Source of the DNA: Sinohyriopsis cumingii
Taxonomy: Eukaryota > Mollusca > Bivalvia > Unionida > Unionidae
Assembly: GCA_028554795.2 (NCBI GenBank)
Contig: CM068842.1
Location: forward strand, 53,767,608-53,831,607
Direction: 5' to 3'
DNA length: 64,000 nucleotides
Part shown: positions 10,836 to 23,842 of the stretch, in pieces
Position numbering within the stretch: the first letter of the stretch is position 1
Layout of the letters: each line of letters begins with the position of its first letter
Translations under genes and position numbers: made by a program
Notes under the pieces: model-generated
What the model saw: the letters and a program-made list of their open reading frames with translations, nothing else
Told to the model about the DNA's origin: nothing
Database searches by the model: none

Positions 10836-13279
10836 CTTGCAAAAGGATTAGCAATAACAAAATTTTTGAAGATAGACATAACTGTACATAGTGATAAAGA
10901 ACAATGACATTCAAAACCATCTAGTTTTTTTTTTTTATATAGTGAAAACCACATCCATTCTGGAGAAACAGTCAAGCAGTCACATAAAGATTTCAATATG
11001 ATTGTTACAGGAATGCATATATGAGCTTTTTTAATATCTGGATATGGCACACCATTCAAAATTTACTATAGCTCTTAAAAATTTCTGTCAAATTGTGGGA
11101 GGTCAAACTGATACCATTTTTGTTTAGGTCCAGAAAACCCTATGTCAATACATGTATGACCATCCCTTATACAACATTTTCAAGATGGCCACCATAATGT
11201 TCATATTGGAAGTCTGATTATTACACACAAATTACAAACCCTTATGTAAGTAATTATAAATTTGATGCATCTGTTTCTGAAATAATTTGATGAGTATTTT
11301 GGATCATCTATTAAATACAAATTCAGACACATATTGAATATGTAGAGGGTAATGGGGAAAGAGAGGGAGACAGATGAAGCTGAGAAACTTATTTTATGAC
11401 AATATAGACAAAAGGCAATGGTGCAAAGATATACCAGTATAATAGCAGTTTTGCTGTTCTAGAAATACATACCATAGTATGATTTCAAGTACCATGATTG
11501 TTTCAGTCTTGCCTTCATCCAACAAATCTGTGTAGTCCTCACAACTATTACAATTCAAGAACCTTATTTTCTTTTCCTTCTATATTTATGCTTAGCACAA
11601 AAGTGCAATAGAATGTAAAACGTGATGTACATTACCATTACTTGGACAATTTAATGAGGGTGGGGGAGTGACAAGTCCAGAACAGGAGATATTTTACCAA
11701 TTAAAAATAATTAATATACTTCACATTACCTCTGATGTATATATCCTGTTCATAATGACACTAAATGAACAGTACTGATAAATCCATGTTCATAATGACA
11801 CTAAATGAACAGTACTCACAAATCCATGTTCATAATGGTATCAATACCTTTAAAAAAATAATTTATTTTTGCTTCCAATGCCCAGAATGTTTAAATGTAC
11901 AATGATCAACAAAGCATTAAACATCTGCTGTGATGACTGATATTTTAGCTTCAAAGAATAAAAGAGAGCAAAACATTTAAACAAACAGCAGTCGCATCTG
12001 ATGTTTCCATTAACTTCCTATTTCTTCTCAGCCACAGCTTTATTGAGCCCAGTCACTTAATCTGAAATGGCGTTTCATAGAGCCATGGTAAGTGATCAAG
12101 TTCTATTACCTTCCCAGAACATGTTTATTAAAACTGAATCTGCCATGTTTGTTTTGCTGCTTGCGTTCTGTGCTTAAGGGTTCCTTTTTTAATTTTTACT
12201 TATGCATCATGCGCATAATTTTCATTTGCAATTTCAATGACAAATAAAGCCATATCTAATGTGACATTATACACTGTATTATTTAAAGTTTTTATTAGAT
12301 TTTACTTTCAAGCAAGAAAATATGAATGAAAGCTCTGAAAGGAACTGGCCTACTAAAATTCATTTTATCCAATTTTTGTCAGTTGTGGAGGTTAAATCAT
12401 AAGAACTAATTGTCTTTGAGAATAAGACCCCTCCTCTGACTGAAACTGCATCAATTTTGGGTGACATTATATTTGTCAGGGAGGACAAGCAGACCCAATA
12501 CACACACACGCACGCACACACACATGCTGAGTCTAGGAATGAAGAGGTCCTGGATGGAGCCAACCCAATCCAGACTTGACAGACTGAAGCATAAGGTTGA
12601 CTAGTTCATGACTCGCTGACTTGTTCAGCTAAGAATACCTAATAATGTTGGATGAGGATCCTTTGAATTATGGTGGAAAGCCCAGCAAGACAAGTATCCC
12701 TTCCTTGCACAAGTAGCCATGAAAAGGCTTTGCATTCTGCAACTTAACTGCCTCAATGAGACAGTCGTTAGTATAGCAGGAGATATTGTTACCACACAGA
12801 GGGCTGCTTTAAGCTAAAAAAATGCTGGTTATGTTAATTTTCCTCAAGAAAAATATGCAGTGACTTATTTAATGGCTTGCTAACAAAAATTAAAAAGGAT
12901 AGTTCAAGTGTGTTGAGACTTTTAAAACAATGCTCCTGTGAAATTTAATGTAAAGCGACTAGAAATGGCAGTGAGATTTTATTTTTGCAGATAATTTCAT
13001 TGTGTTCAGGTGTTTGAAGACTTGTTTCAATTTATGTTAATTTTATATGTTCATTTCACTACTATTTGAAGTCTTACAAGGTAACATCACTTAGAGATGT
13101 TGTATTATTGAAGTAGTAATTGTTATAGCAATTACATTATTGTTTTCATTACACATTACTGAATTGTATTAGGGATAGTAATATGGTTTGGTACATCACA
13201 ATATGGATTTGGGTTATCACTGCAAGTATTGCGAACTAAATCACAAAATAATCAAAGAATTACAGACACAAGTCCTAAA
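10836..13279. other. Non-coding stretch with minor repeats
   Basis: It holds a fragment of the ~165-bp dispersed repeat near 11,080-11,220 (caagatggccaccataatgttc) and a 44-bp direct repeat at about 11,750-11,836 (ttcataatgacactaaatga, twice and a third partial). There is also a short CA/CG microsatellite near 12,500. I see no supportable exon. Confidence 0.5.
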
Positions 13280-13419
13280 TACAGTGCGACCCCACTATAA
13301 CATGCTAATTGGGGTCCAAAAAACTGGATCGCATTAATAGCAGGGTCACATTAATGCAGGGTTGTGCAGTATTTTACTCTTTCAGAGAATAATGCTATGG
13401 CACAAATATGTGTATTCAT

Positions 13420-13745
13420 GTCTAATGTATATCATGAATAGGTTATCAACACCATTTACGATCGTGCCATCAAGGCATGCAGTTCATCCATAATGCATGT
13501 AATCCCATTGAAAAATTGCACACCGATTTACAATATTCAGCAATTTTGTCCCAGATCATTGTGTCTGAATTCAACGTCTAATATATTGCATGAACAGAGT
13601 AATAGCACCATTTATTTACCACCTGATATCGTACTGTAGTGGCATGCAGTTAATCCATAACACACATAATTCCATTGCAAAAACTGCATATATATTTAAA
13701 CTATTCAGTAATTTTGTCAAGATCATTATGTGTCTGAATTTAATG
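13420..13745. repeat. Direct repeat inside the Tigger-like element, ~155-160 bp, two copies
   Basis: The series gtctaat-tat, accattta, ggcatgcagtt-atccataa, ccattg-aaaa, cagtaattttgtc and atgtgtctgaatt occurs twice in the same order. Confidence 0.8.
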
Positions 13746-14095
13746 AGAAAAATTAACAGCAAAATCAGGTCAAGAAAAACGAAGCACATGTACGGTTCAT
13801 TACATTCCAGGGTCTATGAACAATGTCTGTACAAATTTCATACTGCTAAAATTTTCTCATACATGTTTTCATGTACATTTATCCATTGTAAATTCCCAAT
13901 AATTAACACTTGTACGCCTATTCGTTTGAATGACTAAAGCAAGAATAATTAACAATAACACATGCTTTCAGCTTGCATATAACTTTTACTTCAGATTTTG
14001 TGAATATCGAAAGAAACATGTGAAAACTACTATACTAATCTGTGTGCAAAGTGCAAAGTCAATCTGGTTCCATGACTCTATGATTTTAAATTTCA

Positions 14096-14418
14096 TCATT
14101 TCTTAAAAAATATGTCTAGTAGAGTCTGCTTCTTTGCTGCAAACTGTTGGCTTCTAGCAAAGTCAAGAATGCTTATGAGTTGGAGGATTTTTACACTTGA
14201 GTTTCCAGCCAACTCAAACTGGCTTCTAGGTGCTCTACTGCCTCTGACACTTTTGGTGGGGGAGTTGGGGTGCAATCATCATCATGGTCATCATTGGCGT
14301 CACTGGTTTCGGGCTCTGGTTGTGCAGTTTCATTCTTCCCACTGACGTTTGCAACAATTTTGTTATCTGAGATGTGCTCATATATGGGGCAGATGTCAGT
14401 TAAAGAAGAAACACGTCA
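14096..14418 (-). pseudogene. Tigger/pogo-type transposase, C-terminal remnant
   Basis: On the minus strand, a first frame down to the TAA at 14193-14191 reads like the acidic, proline-rich linker of Tigger transposases: an IYEHISDNKIV segment, an aspartate-rich stretch (DDHDDD), then PTPPPKVSEAVEHLE. A second frame to the TGA at 14098-14096 gives ILDFARSQQFAAKKQTLLDI and a final FFKK. Such acidic linker, alpha-helical and basic tails are typical of the Tigger C-terminus. At least one frameshift separates the two parts, and the upstream DNA-binding and DDE regions are missing. Confidence 0.65.
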
Positions 14419-14561
14419 GCTATTGTTTGAGCAATAACTGTATACAGAATTAATTAAAGACAATCACAAAGACAACTTAATGGCTTTACTCATGGATCAG
14501 TAATAAGTAACATCTCTTATAATGTTTATTTTGGCATAACACTTCAAGAACCTGGTGAAAT

Positions 14562-14880
14562 TGTTAAATTTCAGAAGCCATGCCACAATCATATTATATT
14601 CAAATTCCAAAATGATAATAAACATTTTACACACTATTTCTCATACTTTAAAAACAATATTTTTCAGAGTATAAGAAAAATACATTTACATGTATTTAAA
14701 ATTTCAGGAACCATGTAATGATCATATTATATTCAAATTCATATGTGATCTCTTTCTAAAAATGATAATAAAACTTTTATACACTGTTTCACATACTTTG
14801 AACAAAAAATATTTTTTCATGTGTCAGTGAATATATACAATTTTGGGAGCCATGCCACTACCAAGTTTTATCCAAATTTG
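14562..14880. repeat. Direct repeat inside the Tigger-like element, ~150 bp, about 2.5 copies
   Basis: aaatttcag-a-ccatg, atcatattatattcaaattc, aatgataataaa and cacatactttgaa recur in order. Confidence 0.75.
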
Positions 14881-14918
14881 CATTATTTAGAGGTGTGTTA
14901 CATCAGGATCACACTGTA

Positions 14919-16625
14919 ATATATAAAGTCCTGAATAAAACTTAGTACAAGTCCTGAAGAGATCCAAAACTGAAGGGGATGACATGTCTGTTATAGCTTA
15001 TGGAGCTCTGATGTGTCAAAGTCTTTTGCTGAACCACAGTAATATAATTCCAAGTTTAAATATACTATAAATTCCAGTGAATGTCTTTATCCAAGTATTT
15101 TATATGAGCACTTTGTATTTCCAGAGAAAATAATCACTTGAATTAAATAAGCTGAAGTAAATAAAATTCAGCCCAACTGGTCCCGACATATTACAACTTG
15201 AAAGTGCTAGATATTAAAGCAAGAATGACCAAGTCCTCACAATTACAAGATTATGTAGTTCTCTACTTGATCTCATGTCACAATGAGCATTTGCTATAAA
15301 AAAAATAAAATTAAAAAAACATCACCTACTGGAAAATAACCTTCTAGAATGATCTCATGAGCTTTGTTTACTTACTACACAATAACCTGTAAAATTCACT
15401 TAAGAAATTCCAAAAAACTGACCCAAATAAACATGTTTACTTCTTCTTGTTTACCTGAATTTACCTGAATAATAAGCCTGATATTAAGCTCATACACAGA
15501 GAATAATTTAGCTATGTATTACTTGTTGACATAAATGAAATAAAAATTTTTTAAAAAGAGCTAATCAGCTCAAGCAAAAATGAACTCAGTTTTGGACAAG
15601 GTCAAGTCCAGCATACAATGTTACATTACAATAGCATTCAATGACATAATTTTTTTTTAAAGCTAATAAACAAGCAATTAAATTAAATATACATAACAAT
15701 GTAGATAGATAGATAGTCCCCAATTCCAAACTTAGATAACGTTCATGACCACATCCTTTAAGAATTATACAACTCTTTTGTGTTACAAGAGCAGTTAATC
15801 TGTACAGACACCATGGATTCTCAACTTCACCTCATTTATACACACGGATGATGCCTGTAAATGAAATCTTCCAGTCTTGATGACATAAATTTACAAAGCC
15901 AAGTTTGATCAAAATTTGACTGAATAGGAAACCTTAAGAGTGCTCATAAACAAGTATAAATGGATGAACAACGCACAATGCACAAAAGTCGCATGGGTAT
16001 AATACCATAGCTCATAAGGACTTTGGTCAGGCAAGCTAAAATCACAAAAACCTGGAACATAAAGCACATCTGGGTATAACTTTGTTCAGACAGCATTACA
16101 GGATCGAAAGCAAAATGGGTGGGAAGTGTGATTACCATACCACTGTAATATGAAGAACATAAGATGCTAGCATTAACTTTTCTAACAGAATAACAAATGA
16201 CTAAAACTGCATCAAGTCTGGGTTGTCCAAAGTGAGCACAAACATATTTATTTTTAAGGGAGCGGGGTAAACTAATTTTAGTTCTGTAATATTTATTGCA
16301 TTACTTACCTCTTTTGAGACACAAAATGCTCATCCAAACTCTAAATTCCATCATACCATTAGAAGTAAAGTTCTACAAATGCAGAACAGAAAGTATGGCT
16401 CCCACATCATAGGCTAATGTGGAATACATTTTAAATCCTCTTGGACTTGGACCCAGAATATGCTTAGGACATCGAAGCATGGTGAGATGAGGGAATCTTC
16501 CAATAGTTATAAGTATTACATAATTAAAATTTGTTTCCTCATAAAGACACATTTAAATATGTGTCAGTATTGTCTAGTACATACAAAATTCTGAATAATT
16601 ATATTTGATTACTGCAAATAATTAC
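14919..16625. other. Non-coding stretch left of exon 5
   Basis: I searched the minus strand for the next glucosidase exon, in particular a LLFTENE-like motif, and found none. No other element is recognised. Confidence 0.45.
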
Positions 16626-16698
16626 CTAGAGTTGGATGTTCACAATGGACTTTTCCAAGTCCTGCTTTTGTCATTATAGGCTTGGGAAACACATACGC
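16626..16698 (-). CDS. GH63-like glucosidase, exon 5 (residues 217-240 plus one base)
   Basis: The acceptor cttgtctgtttcag is followed by a 73-nt open segment encoding AYVFPKPIM-TKAGLG and KVHCEHPTLG. The donor CTAG|gtaatt has phase 1. In family members the WFRN-WSWG motif is followed after a short variable stretch by I-AEHP-LG. The position, frame and E-HPTLG residues therefore fit. It is short and only its end is conserved, so support is weaker than for exons 1-4. The next exon should start with two bases and encode a motif like Y-LYC...LLFTENE. I did not find it between 1 and 16,625. Confidence 0.78.
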
Positions 16699-17204
16699 CT
16701 GAAACAGACAAGAAAATGAAAAGAAAATAACTGAACACATTAGAAGTAAAATCTGATCAGAATTCTATATATTTATTCACAGATTACAGAAATCATCATT
16801 GATAATAAGACAAAGTACAAATGGTGAAAATTTCAAATTCATTTCCAGATTCATTCCTAAAACAAAATTTATGGTGAACACTTTGCTCACATAAATATAA
16901 TCCCCTACATCCAAACCCCTACCATGTAGTCGACATGAGTCTATAGTAAAAAGTAAAGCACACAACTCTGCTGTAAATAAAGTGAGTAAAATGACTGGTC
17001 AGCATGAATTGCTGATATTTTTGAGCATAGTATATTCAAAGTTTCACAGCATTCCAATAACAAGAGTCCTTCAAAGAAACTGACATTCTACTAGCTAAAA
17101 CGTATTGCCAAGAATTCAAGATAAGTCCATTTCTTCTATTAAAATGCGGAGTATTGAATCCAAAGTTTGATACTAATCAGCAATAACAAGATTTGTAAAC
17201 TGAC

Positions 17205-18165
17205 TGCTCTAGTGGACAAATGGATGTCAGCTTTGCTCCATTTTCATTTACAACAAACAATGCATCATAAGGAGTGTTCTGGAGGAAACCCCATCTTGAG
17301 ATGATTTTCCATTTTTAGAATAAAGATAACAACATTCTCAAGATGGATGCCATAGTGGCCATTTTTTATATCAGACTGGCACCATTTCATAAGATGTCTT
17401 GGTGAAAGTACAATGTCAATATGACAAACCATCTAGACCAAACACTGATATCATGGCATTCAAGAAACATGTAATTAAGTCTTATAGTAAAACCCTAAGT
17501 TGATTTTACCATCCACTGAGGAAGAGTAGCAATAAAAACACAAATTTCAAGACATATTGGCCATCAGATCAGCACCACTTTCATTTAGGATCAACTAAAC
17601 CTTGTAAGAAGTCTGCTGATGAAAACCCCATGTCAATATGACTTTTGTTCAGGAGGAGTAGTGGTCAGTGCCAGCTTAAGGCATGGGCACACTAGGCAGT
17701 TGCCCAGGGCCTCACGCTTCTAGGGCATCATGCTGCCTATATTGTTAATGATTATTGAAAGATCTTTTGGCAATTTCATTTGCTTTAAAAGTGCAGTGGG
17801 AAGCATGTTTCCCAATTTTAAAAAATAGTGACATCTAGCAGAACTCCTGTGGGTGGGTAGGGCTGGTAAGGGGCCCCAGTGCACTGCTTTACCCAGAGCC
17901 TACAAGGTTGTTAAGACGGCCCTGGTAGTGGTGACGTTTTCCATGCTGGCCACAGTGGCAGCTATATGGGGCATCAGACCAGCCCCATTTTGATTTTATG
18001 ACCAGCTAGACATCATACAAATGTTGAGTGAAAACCCCATGATGATATGACCATCCATTCAGGACGAGTAACAATAACAAGATTTTCTAGTTGGCCAATG
18101 TGGCAGCCATATTGGATGTTTAAGAGCACCATTTTCATCCAGGATCAACTAGACTAGAAAAAAAT
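17205..18165. repeat. Tandem repeat, ~165-bp unit, about five diverged copies
   Basis: Units share caagatggctgccatagtgg-like, atcagac-agcaccattttcatt, ggatcaactagac, gaaaaccccatgtcaatatg and ttcagga-gagtaacaataa segments. One unit is split by a hAT-type MITE. Single related fragments occur at about 9.2 and 11.1 kb. Confidence 0.8.
17666..17924. mobile_element. hAT-type MITE with perfect 8-bp TSD
   Basis: The ends are CAGTGCCAGCTTAA on the left and CAGGGCCGTCTTAA read inward from the right. The 8-bp gtagtggt is repeated exactly at 17658-17665 and 17925-17932. The interior contains gcccagggcc and ggggcccc, as in non-autonomous hAT elements of many animals. It is 259 bp with no coding capacity. 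Confidence 0.9.
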
Positions 18166-18204
18166 GACACCAAATATTATCAATTGAAATGGGCTTTAAA
18201 TTAT

Positions 18205-18300
18205 CAATGCGACTCATAATGTTATACGACTGAAAAATGTTAGAGGAGAGGGATTTTGTTATACGACTGAAAAATGTGAGGAGATGGATTTTGTTAAACT
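18205..18300. repeat. Short tandem repeat, 37-bp unit
   Basis: gttatacgactgaaaaatgt with a gaggagagggatttt follow-on occurs twice, with a third partial copy. Confidence 0.75.
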
Positions 18301-20725
18301 GAAGAACATGCTGCATTAGGGAAAGGACAAATCAATTGCACTTTTCAAATTTTGACACAGGAATTTTATAGTGATATAATACAGCATTCAGAATTTGTGG
18401 ACTTAAGCAAAAGTTAAACATATGATGTAGACTAATTAAAGTGAATGTTGTGTATAATGTTGTATATAAATAATTAAACCATTTGTTTTGTGTCTCTATT
18501 CACGTATTAATCCACACAGAATTTAGCTGACATGTGACAAGAATTTTCACTAACTGCTGATCCAGGTAGGTAGCAGAAATAAATGTATGTTTTTCATAAA
18601 TTTTTCTACAATTATGGTGTGTAATATATAGATCACTCTTTTTATGCTCAGATTGTGCTTTTTTTTTAATTAGTAATACTTATGCTTATACCTCTGAGGG
18701 TGGTTGGCATCAATTTCACTTACAACAAAGCAATTCAGGTTCACATGTAATATAATTTCCCTTTGATCGGGTACCCGGTTGACTTTTTCTCTAACTTTTG
18801 ACATCTCTAACTTTCAGTGATTTCACACATTTCCTAGCAACTATATAAAAAGCCATATGCCAGAAATTTTTTTCCTTCAAATTGGGTTAAATTCTGCTGC
18901 ATACTTGTCATATTTATAAATTTTGACAATCTTCATACCAAGATGCCCTGTGCAAAATTTGGTCAAAACTGGTCAAGTTGTTTTTAAGAAGTATAAAATA
19001 GTAATTGTTGATGGATATATAATGTACAGTGCTCAATCAATGAAGGTCAGTGAACTGAAACAGGGGGGACTCGATGTGTTAATGAGACTGTGTCATACAT
19101 TGTAGTAAACTGACAAGATAAAAAAGACAATATCCCTAACAAAAATAGCCGTAAGAAAGTGATTTCTTGGTATGTGCATCTTCACTGCAATTCATCCATT
19201 ATCGCAGGATTAGTTGTGCTACCATGATCGTGTCTCACACTGCTATGAGACAAAACAGTCAATAACAACATGAATAAATGATGAAGCAGCACTTTAACAG
19301 GATGTGCATCTTCAGGTGATGACCATAATATCCATAAAAGAAAACCAACTGCAGGACCAGTACACAAATGAAATAGTGTGCCAGGCAGATGAACATCTGG
19401 ATGGACACCAGGATCACTATATCCCCCCCACCTCTAGAGGAGCTGTGAAAAATTAGTTTTGGAACTTGTATGAATAATATGTAAAGATTTCTTGATTTAT
19501 GATCAACTTTACAATTACTGTGAGGAAAGTGACCAAATATTCATAATTACATTTTTTGGTTAATAGTCTTCACTATCCTGTGTGCCTGATTCCCAAAACT
19601 GGTTTACATACCTTAAAAAAGGGGAAAGTATTTCGAAATAAAATACAGATGTTAGAAAAATGTCATAAGAATAGTTTTCTTCAACATTTGTCTAAGGTAT
19701 TATTTGACGAAATTCCAAAAAGCATCCAGATGAATGTCTAAATTCATTCTATTCAATTTCTTAGATATACTTCATAAGCATGCTCCACAAAAGTATACAA
19801 TAAAAAAGACATACGGACAGCTGCAACTGTATAATAAATGGAGAATCTTGAATATGCAATGATTTAAAACTGAATTCATGAAACATGTTGAATAAGGACC
19901 AACTTCTGCAAGCTCTGGTGAACAAAAGCTTTACATTATTCAACAAGTTTCATAAATATAATATTAAATCATACACCATTTGAAATTCTGTTTATCATAT
20001 AATTTTTATTTAAATGGAAATACTTTAGGGAGAAAGAAGACGAAATAATTTCACTCAAATACTGCACCATTCATTTGTTGTGTGTAAAAAATAGTCACAT
20101 CCTGTAGTTAAATATTTTGCACAGTTCTGTAAACCAGTAACATTTAAAAGTAGATTTTATTTTACAAATTATAATTCAAAAAGCATCTGTCCTTGCAAAT
20201 AAATGAATATTTGACATCAACAGTGTCATTTTTCAACACAGGATGACCAATGGAAGTTACGTGTAATGTATTAACTCTGGTTGGATTCAACGTTCAATAT
20301 TTACAGCTAAAGTGTCAGTTTCTCTAGTAAACATCCCATATGTTGGAAATTCAAATGAAGGATGATTACTGGATGCAGAAATACCAGATTTATTGTAATA
20401 TATTTGTGACAAGATATTTGAATTATCAGATTTGGTACATTTGACTACAGTAGACACAGACAAATTTTATTTTGGAATCAGAATTTCATCACATAAGAAG
20501 AACATCAGACTGCTGGAAGTATTTTACCATGCAAACATGATGTGGTTGGATAATGTTCGATCACTTGGGAGACTGCTTTATGTCTACATTCTTCTGTGGA
20601 CAGAGGTGAGTTTATATACTCCTGTAAGTTAACCTATAAACCAGTCTTGTATATAGGGTGGAATCCATGGTACAAACTTGTGTACAGCATAACCCCTCTC
20701 CCATGCCCATTATCAATTGACCTAG

Positions 20726-20758
<33 letters not shown>

Positions 20759-22094
20759 GGGCTTATACATGGCATAATAAGCCTCTGTCGGGTAATTTGG
20801 TCATATTAATTCAGACAAAAAGTGTCTTTTTCGAGCAATTCTCTTTGGGCAATCAATTTGAAAAAATGCTACCAAAATGCTGATGTGTAGTAACAGCAAA
20901 AACATCAAGTTCCAGAAAGCAGGATAATGGAAATTTTCCCACAATCCAAAGCAACAGTAAAGAGAACAACGCACAAGAATTTCATATATGAATCAAAATC
21001 ATATAACGTGATATGTCAACATGTTGTGATATCAAAAATATTAAACTGCACACACGATGTACTGTGTGATAATAAGGATATGGAAACTGAAAAAAGCTAT
21101 GAGATCAACATCACAAAGAGATGATGTTAACAAACAGATAATGACAAAGAACCAGTGTCCCTTATCAGGAAATCATAATAAACCTATTTCACTGAGACCA
21201 TAAATTAAAATAAAGACACATGAACTCTTGGGAATATTAATGAATTACATTACAAAGAAAATCCAGGTTTCCCAAATCGAATGAAAAATGCCAATAAAAC
21301 CATCTCTGCCAAAAAGACATAGCTAAACATCTGAAGACCACTTCAACAATTGTGCTGATTGTATCAAAATAAATGACCCCATGCCAAACTATACCAAAAC
21401 TGATGAACTTACTGACTTCATACGTCAGAAAATCCTTGAAAATAAACTTGAGATATATGAAAAAAAAAAAAGAAAGATGATTTGCACTTTTTCACCAACC
21501 TTAAAACATGTACTCAGAAAAGCACTGGGCCCAAAATTGCTAAAACAGAGAGCTCATATAATAAACAAACAGGGTTCATACTAGGTTGTGTCTTTGTCCC
21601 AATGGCCTTATATTTCACCTGGTACACACGTTCCCTCTGCAGCATCCCTGGGACAATTTTTTTTAAAAATACCGAAGAGAATAAAGATTACTGCAGCTGA
21701 CTTAAGACTGAATGGAGCACATCCCAAGCTTAATGAATAGAGTGTGCCAGTTTTACTGATTTTGATTGATTGAACGCTAATCAATAGCACATGGTGGATC
21801 TTCCACAGAATATGTAAAAAAGAAAAGATTAAATCTTCATCAAAAACAGTGCTGCATTTATTTCCAAAGTAGTATACAAGGAGGAAACATACAAACTCCA
21901 ATGACCAAAATAAATTCTTTAGGGAATGGTTGCATAAGCATGAGGAATTCATATTCCAGTATGAAAGACTCAAAACATGGGAAGCTGATTATTAATTTCT
22001 TGTATTGATACTGGTATTCACTTTTCCAAGTATTATATATGTACACTTTGCATCAATTGTTGCTGTCTAAACCACAGTGTGCTACAATTTACTG
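18301..22094. other. Intron 4 sequence without a recognised gene
   Basis: This is AT-rich intronic DNA. A (TTG)n tract lies at 20725-20757. Several frames of 60-120 codons occur (for example 21608-21973 minus), but none has recognisable motifs or splice context. Confidence 0.5.
20725..20757. repeat. (TTG)n microsatellite
   Basis: About eleven trinucleotides occur without interruption. The flank does not match the AAC-tailed SINE in reverse, so it is left as a simple repeat. Confidence 0.95.
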
Positions 22095-22206
22095 TGAGTT
22101 AGTGGTTCTTACTGGTTCTTCCTCACCTGTTATACTGACTGCCATTCATAGCCCATCATACACTGTGAAACGACATTAAACCAGAAACAACAACAACAAC
22201 AACAAA
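22095..22206 (+). mobile_element. Diverged SINE tail ending in (AAC)n
   Basis: gtggttcttactggttcttcctc, ctgactgccattcatagccc, gacattaaacc and then (AAC)n parallel the tails at 7081 and 47700 with many substitutions. Confidence 0.65.
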
Positions 22207-23412
22207 AATCTCAAGAGTCAAAACTGAAATCTCAAAAGTTATTTGTTTTTGTTAATCATGAGCTCATAGCTGGGTTTGTTTCTTATTCGTGAAGCAAATG
22301 ATATTTAAGATTTCTTGTATTATGTTGCATAAAGAGAGACACTTGCACAGTGTTCTGTAAAACAGTACACAGTGAGACAGACATGGCCATTACTGAATTT
22401 TATATCAGTGTTTCTCTTTTCAATTATGTATGACTGGAGGTTATTTCTAAGACTGAGACACAAAATAAAAATATGTTTCATGAAGCAATTGTTTTTCGCA
22501 AATAAATCAAAATTTTTTAAATTTCATCTCGCTATTCAATCTTGAGTAATTCCAAAGCACAATATAAATCATTGTGCATTATGTCTGGTAAATTCTTACT
22601 GAATGTTATATTAATAAAAACAAACTGTTAGTTCAGCTTAGTTCATGTTCGCTTTACATAGGTTGACAATATTGGCTTATAACAATGTAAACACCAGTCT
22701 ACCAAATGTTGTCCCTAGTGCATACTGTAAATTTGTTAGGGACAGCGCACTCAGTAGGAAATTACCCAAAGGCGGCTCAAGGATAATTAAAACTGATGCT
22801 CTGGCCCAAATCAATGTGCATCATAAAAAAGTATAGGTAGGAATTTCCACTTGACAGAAATTGGTCAAATTTAACATCAAAACTCGATTTACACCTCTGT
22901 TAAGAACCCTGACACATATGCCACCGCAAAAATGTACCATCATACCCCTCCCTTTGGGTCACCTCCCCTTATAACTTGGAGAAAGCCACTGCCATCAATG
23001 GTCAATATCTTCTAGAAACTTGCAAAAAAGGATCTTTCTCAAGTTAACCTTTCTCTTGAATGAATTTGCTAAAAGTAATGGATACAACAGAAATTTAATG
23101 CATAAACTAACAGATCCATCTCTGTCATAGTAAATTTATTGATCTTTTCACATGAAATTAATGTGTAACAGAAGCCAAGTATCAAAATGAGGGAGACTGC
23201 TTTTTGCAGGCAGTGGCACAATGATGATCTTTGGTCAGCAATTTGAGCATACCAGCAGATCAGAGTTGATAACTGTTCACTCTACATATAATTCTGTAAG
23301 AATAGAGAAGAAACAAATCTGTCTGTACATTATGGAATGGCACATTGGGTCTAGAATGTACAATGATAGGTAAGCATTTTACATGGGCTACATATCACAG
23401 TTAAAAGCTTAC
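22207..23412. other. Intron 4 sequence next to exon 4
   Basis: Nothing beyond the exon 4 donor is recognised. Confidence 0.5.
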
Positions 23413-23585
23413 CTCAACCTCTTCACCCCATGACCAGACATTTCTGAACCAGACAGTGGGTAACACATGAATGGGTGCTGCCTCTGGTCCCCTATTGCTA
23501 ATGGTGTAGCGGCAGAGAATATCATTAGGACTTCCTTTACAGTATTCAGCCATCACATCAAAGTAGCGGTTCTCATCAAAAACAC
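23413..23585 (-). CDS. GH63-like glucosidase, exon 4 (residues 159-216)
   Basis: The acceptor atattttgcag is followed by GT, which completes Gly159, then V-F-D-E-N-R-Y-F-D (160-168). The exon goes on through [15 protein letters not shown] to the family hallmark [19 protein letters not shown] (189-207) and WSWG (209-212). This is probably the end of the N-terminal beta-rich domain. The donor is GTTGAG|gtaagc, phase 0. The 173 nt equal 2 + 57 codons. The exon lies 1.77 kb from exon 3, the shortest intron of the gene. No catalytic residue of the GH63 (alpha/alpha)6 domain is expected in this part. Confidence 0.93.
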
Positions 23586-23840
23586 CTGCAAAATATTTAG
23601 AATCTTTAATTAACATTTTGTTTCAAACATCTTTATTTCAATAAATGCATTTATATAAAAGATAAACATTTTTCCATTCCAATTTATGGAGTTAATCCAC
23701 CATTAGCTGAATCTGCCAAGTTTTGTCTTGGTCAAGTAATCAAAACTTCTGCTGGCCAAATGAACTGGCTTTAGCATATTGGAGTTCTGTACGACTGACC
23801 TTAAATTTTGCCAGTCACTATCTCAAAACAAAAGACCAAT

Positions 23841-23842
<2 letters not shown>

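Larger units (their letters stand above)
13282..14916. mobile_element. Defective pogo/Tigger-like DNA transposon
   Basis: The left end starts CAGTGCGACCCCACTATAAC, and the right end, read in reverse, starts CAGTGTGATCCTGATGTAAC. Sixteen of these twenty positions agree. Both ends are flanked by TA, the target of the Tc1/mariner/pogo superfamily. The 1,635-bp element carries a transposase C-terminal remnant on the minus strand. It also has two sets of subterminal direct repeats (13,420-13,745 and 14,562-14,880). It lacks the helix-turn-helix and DDE domains, so it cannot move by itself. Confidence 0.82.

Noticed and set aside
20725..20800. (TTG)n as the reverse complement of an AAC-tailed SINE
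   Set aside because: The flanking sequence does not match the reverse complement of the SINE tail at 7081 or 47700.
21608..21973. 121-codon minus frame in intron 4
   Set aside because: There are no recognisable motifs, codon use looks like AT-rich random sequence, and several overlapping frames of similar size occur nearby.
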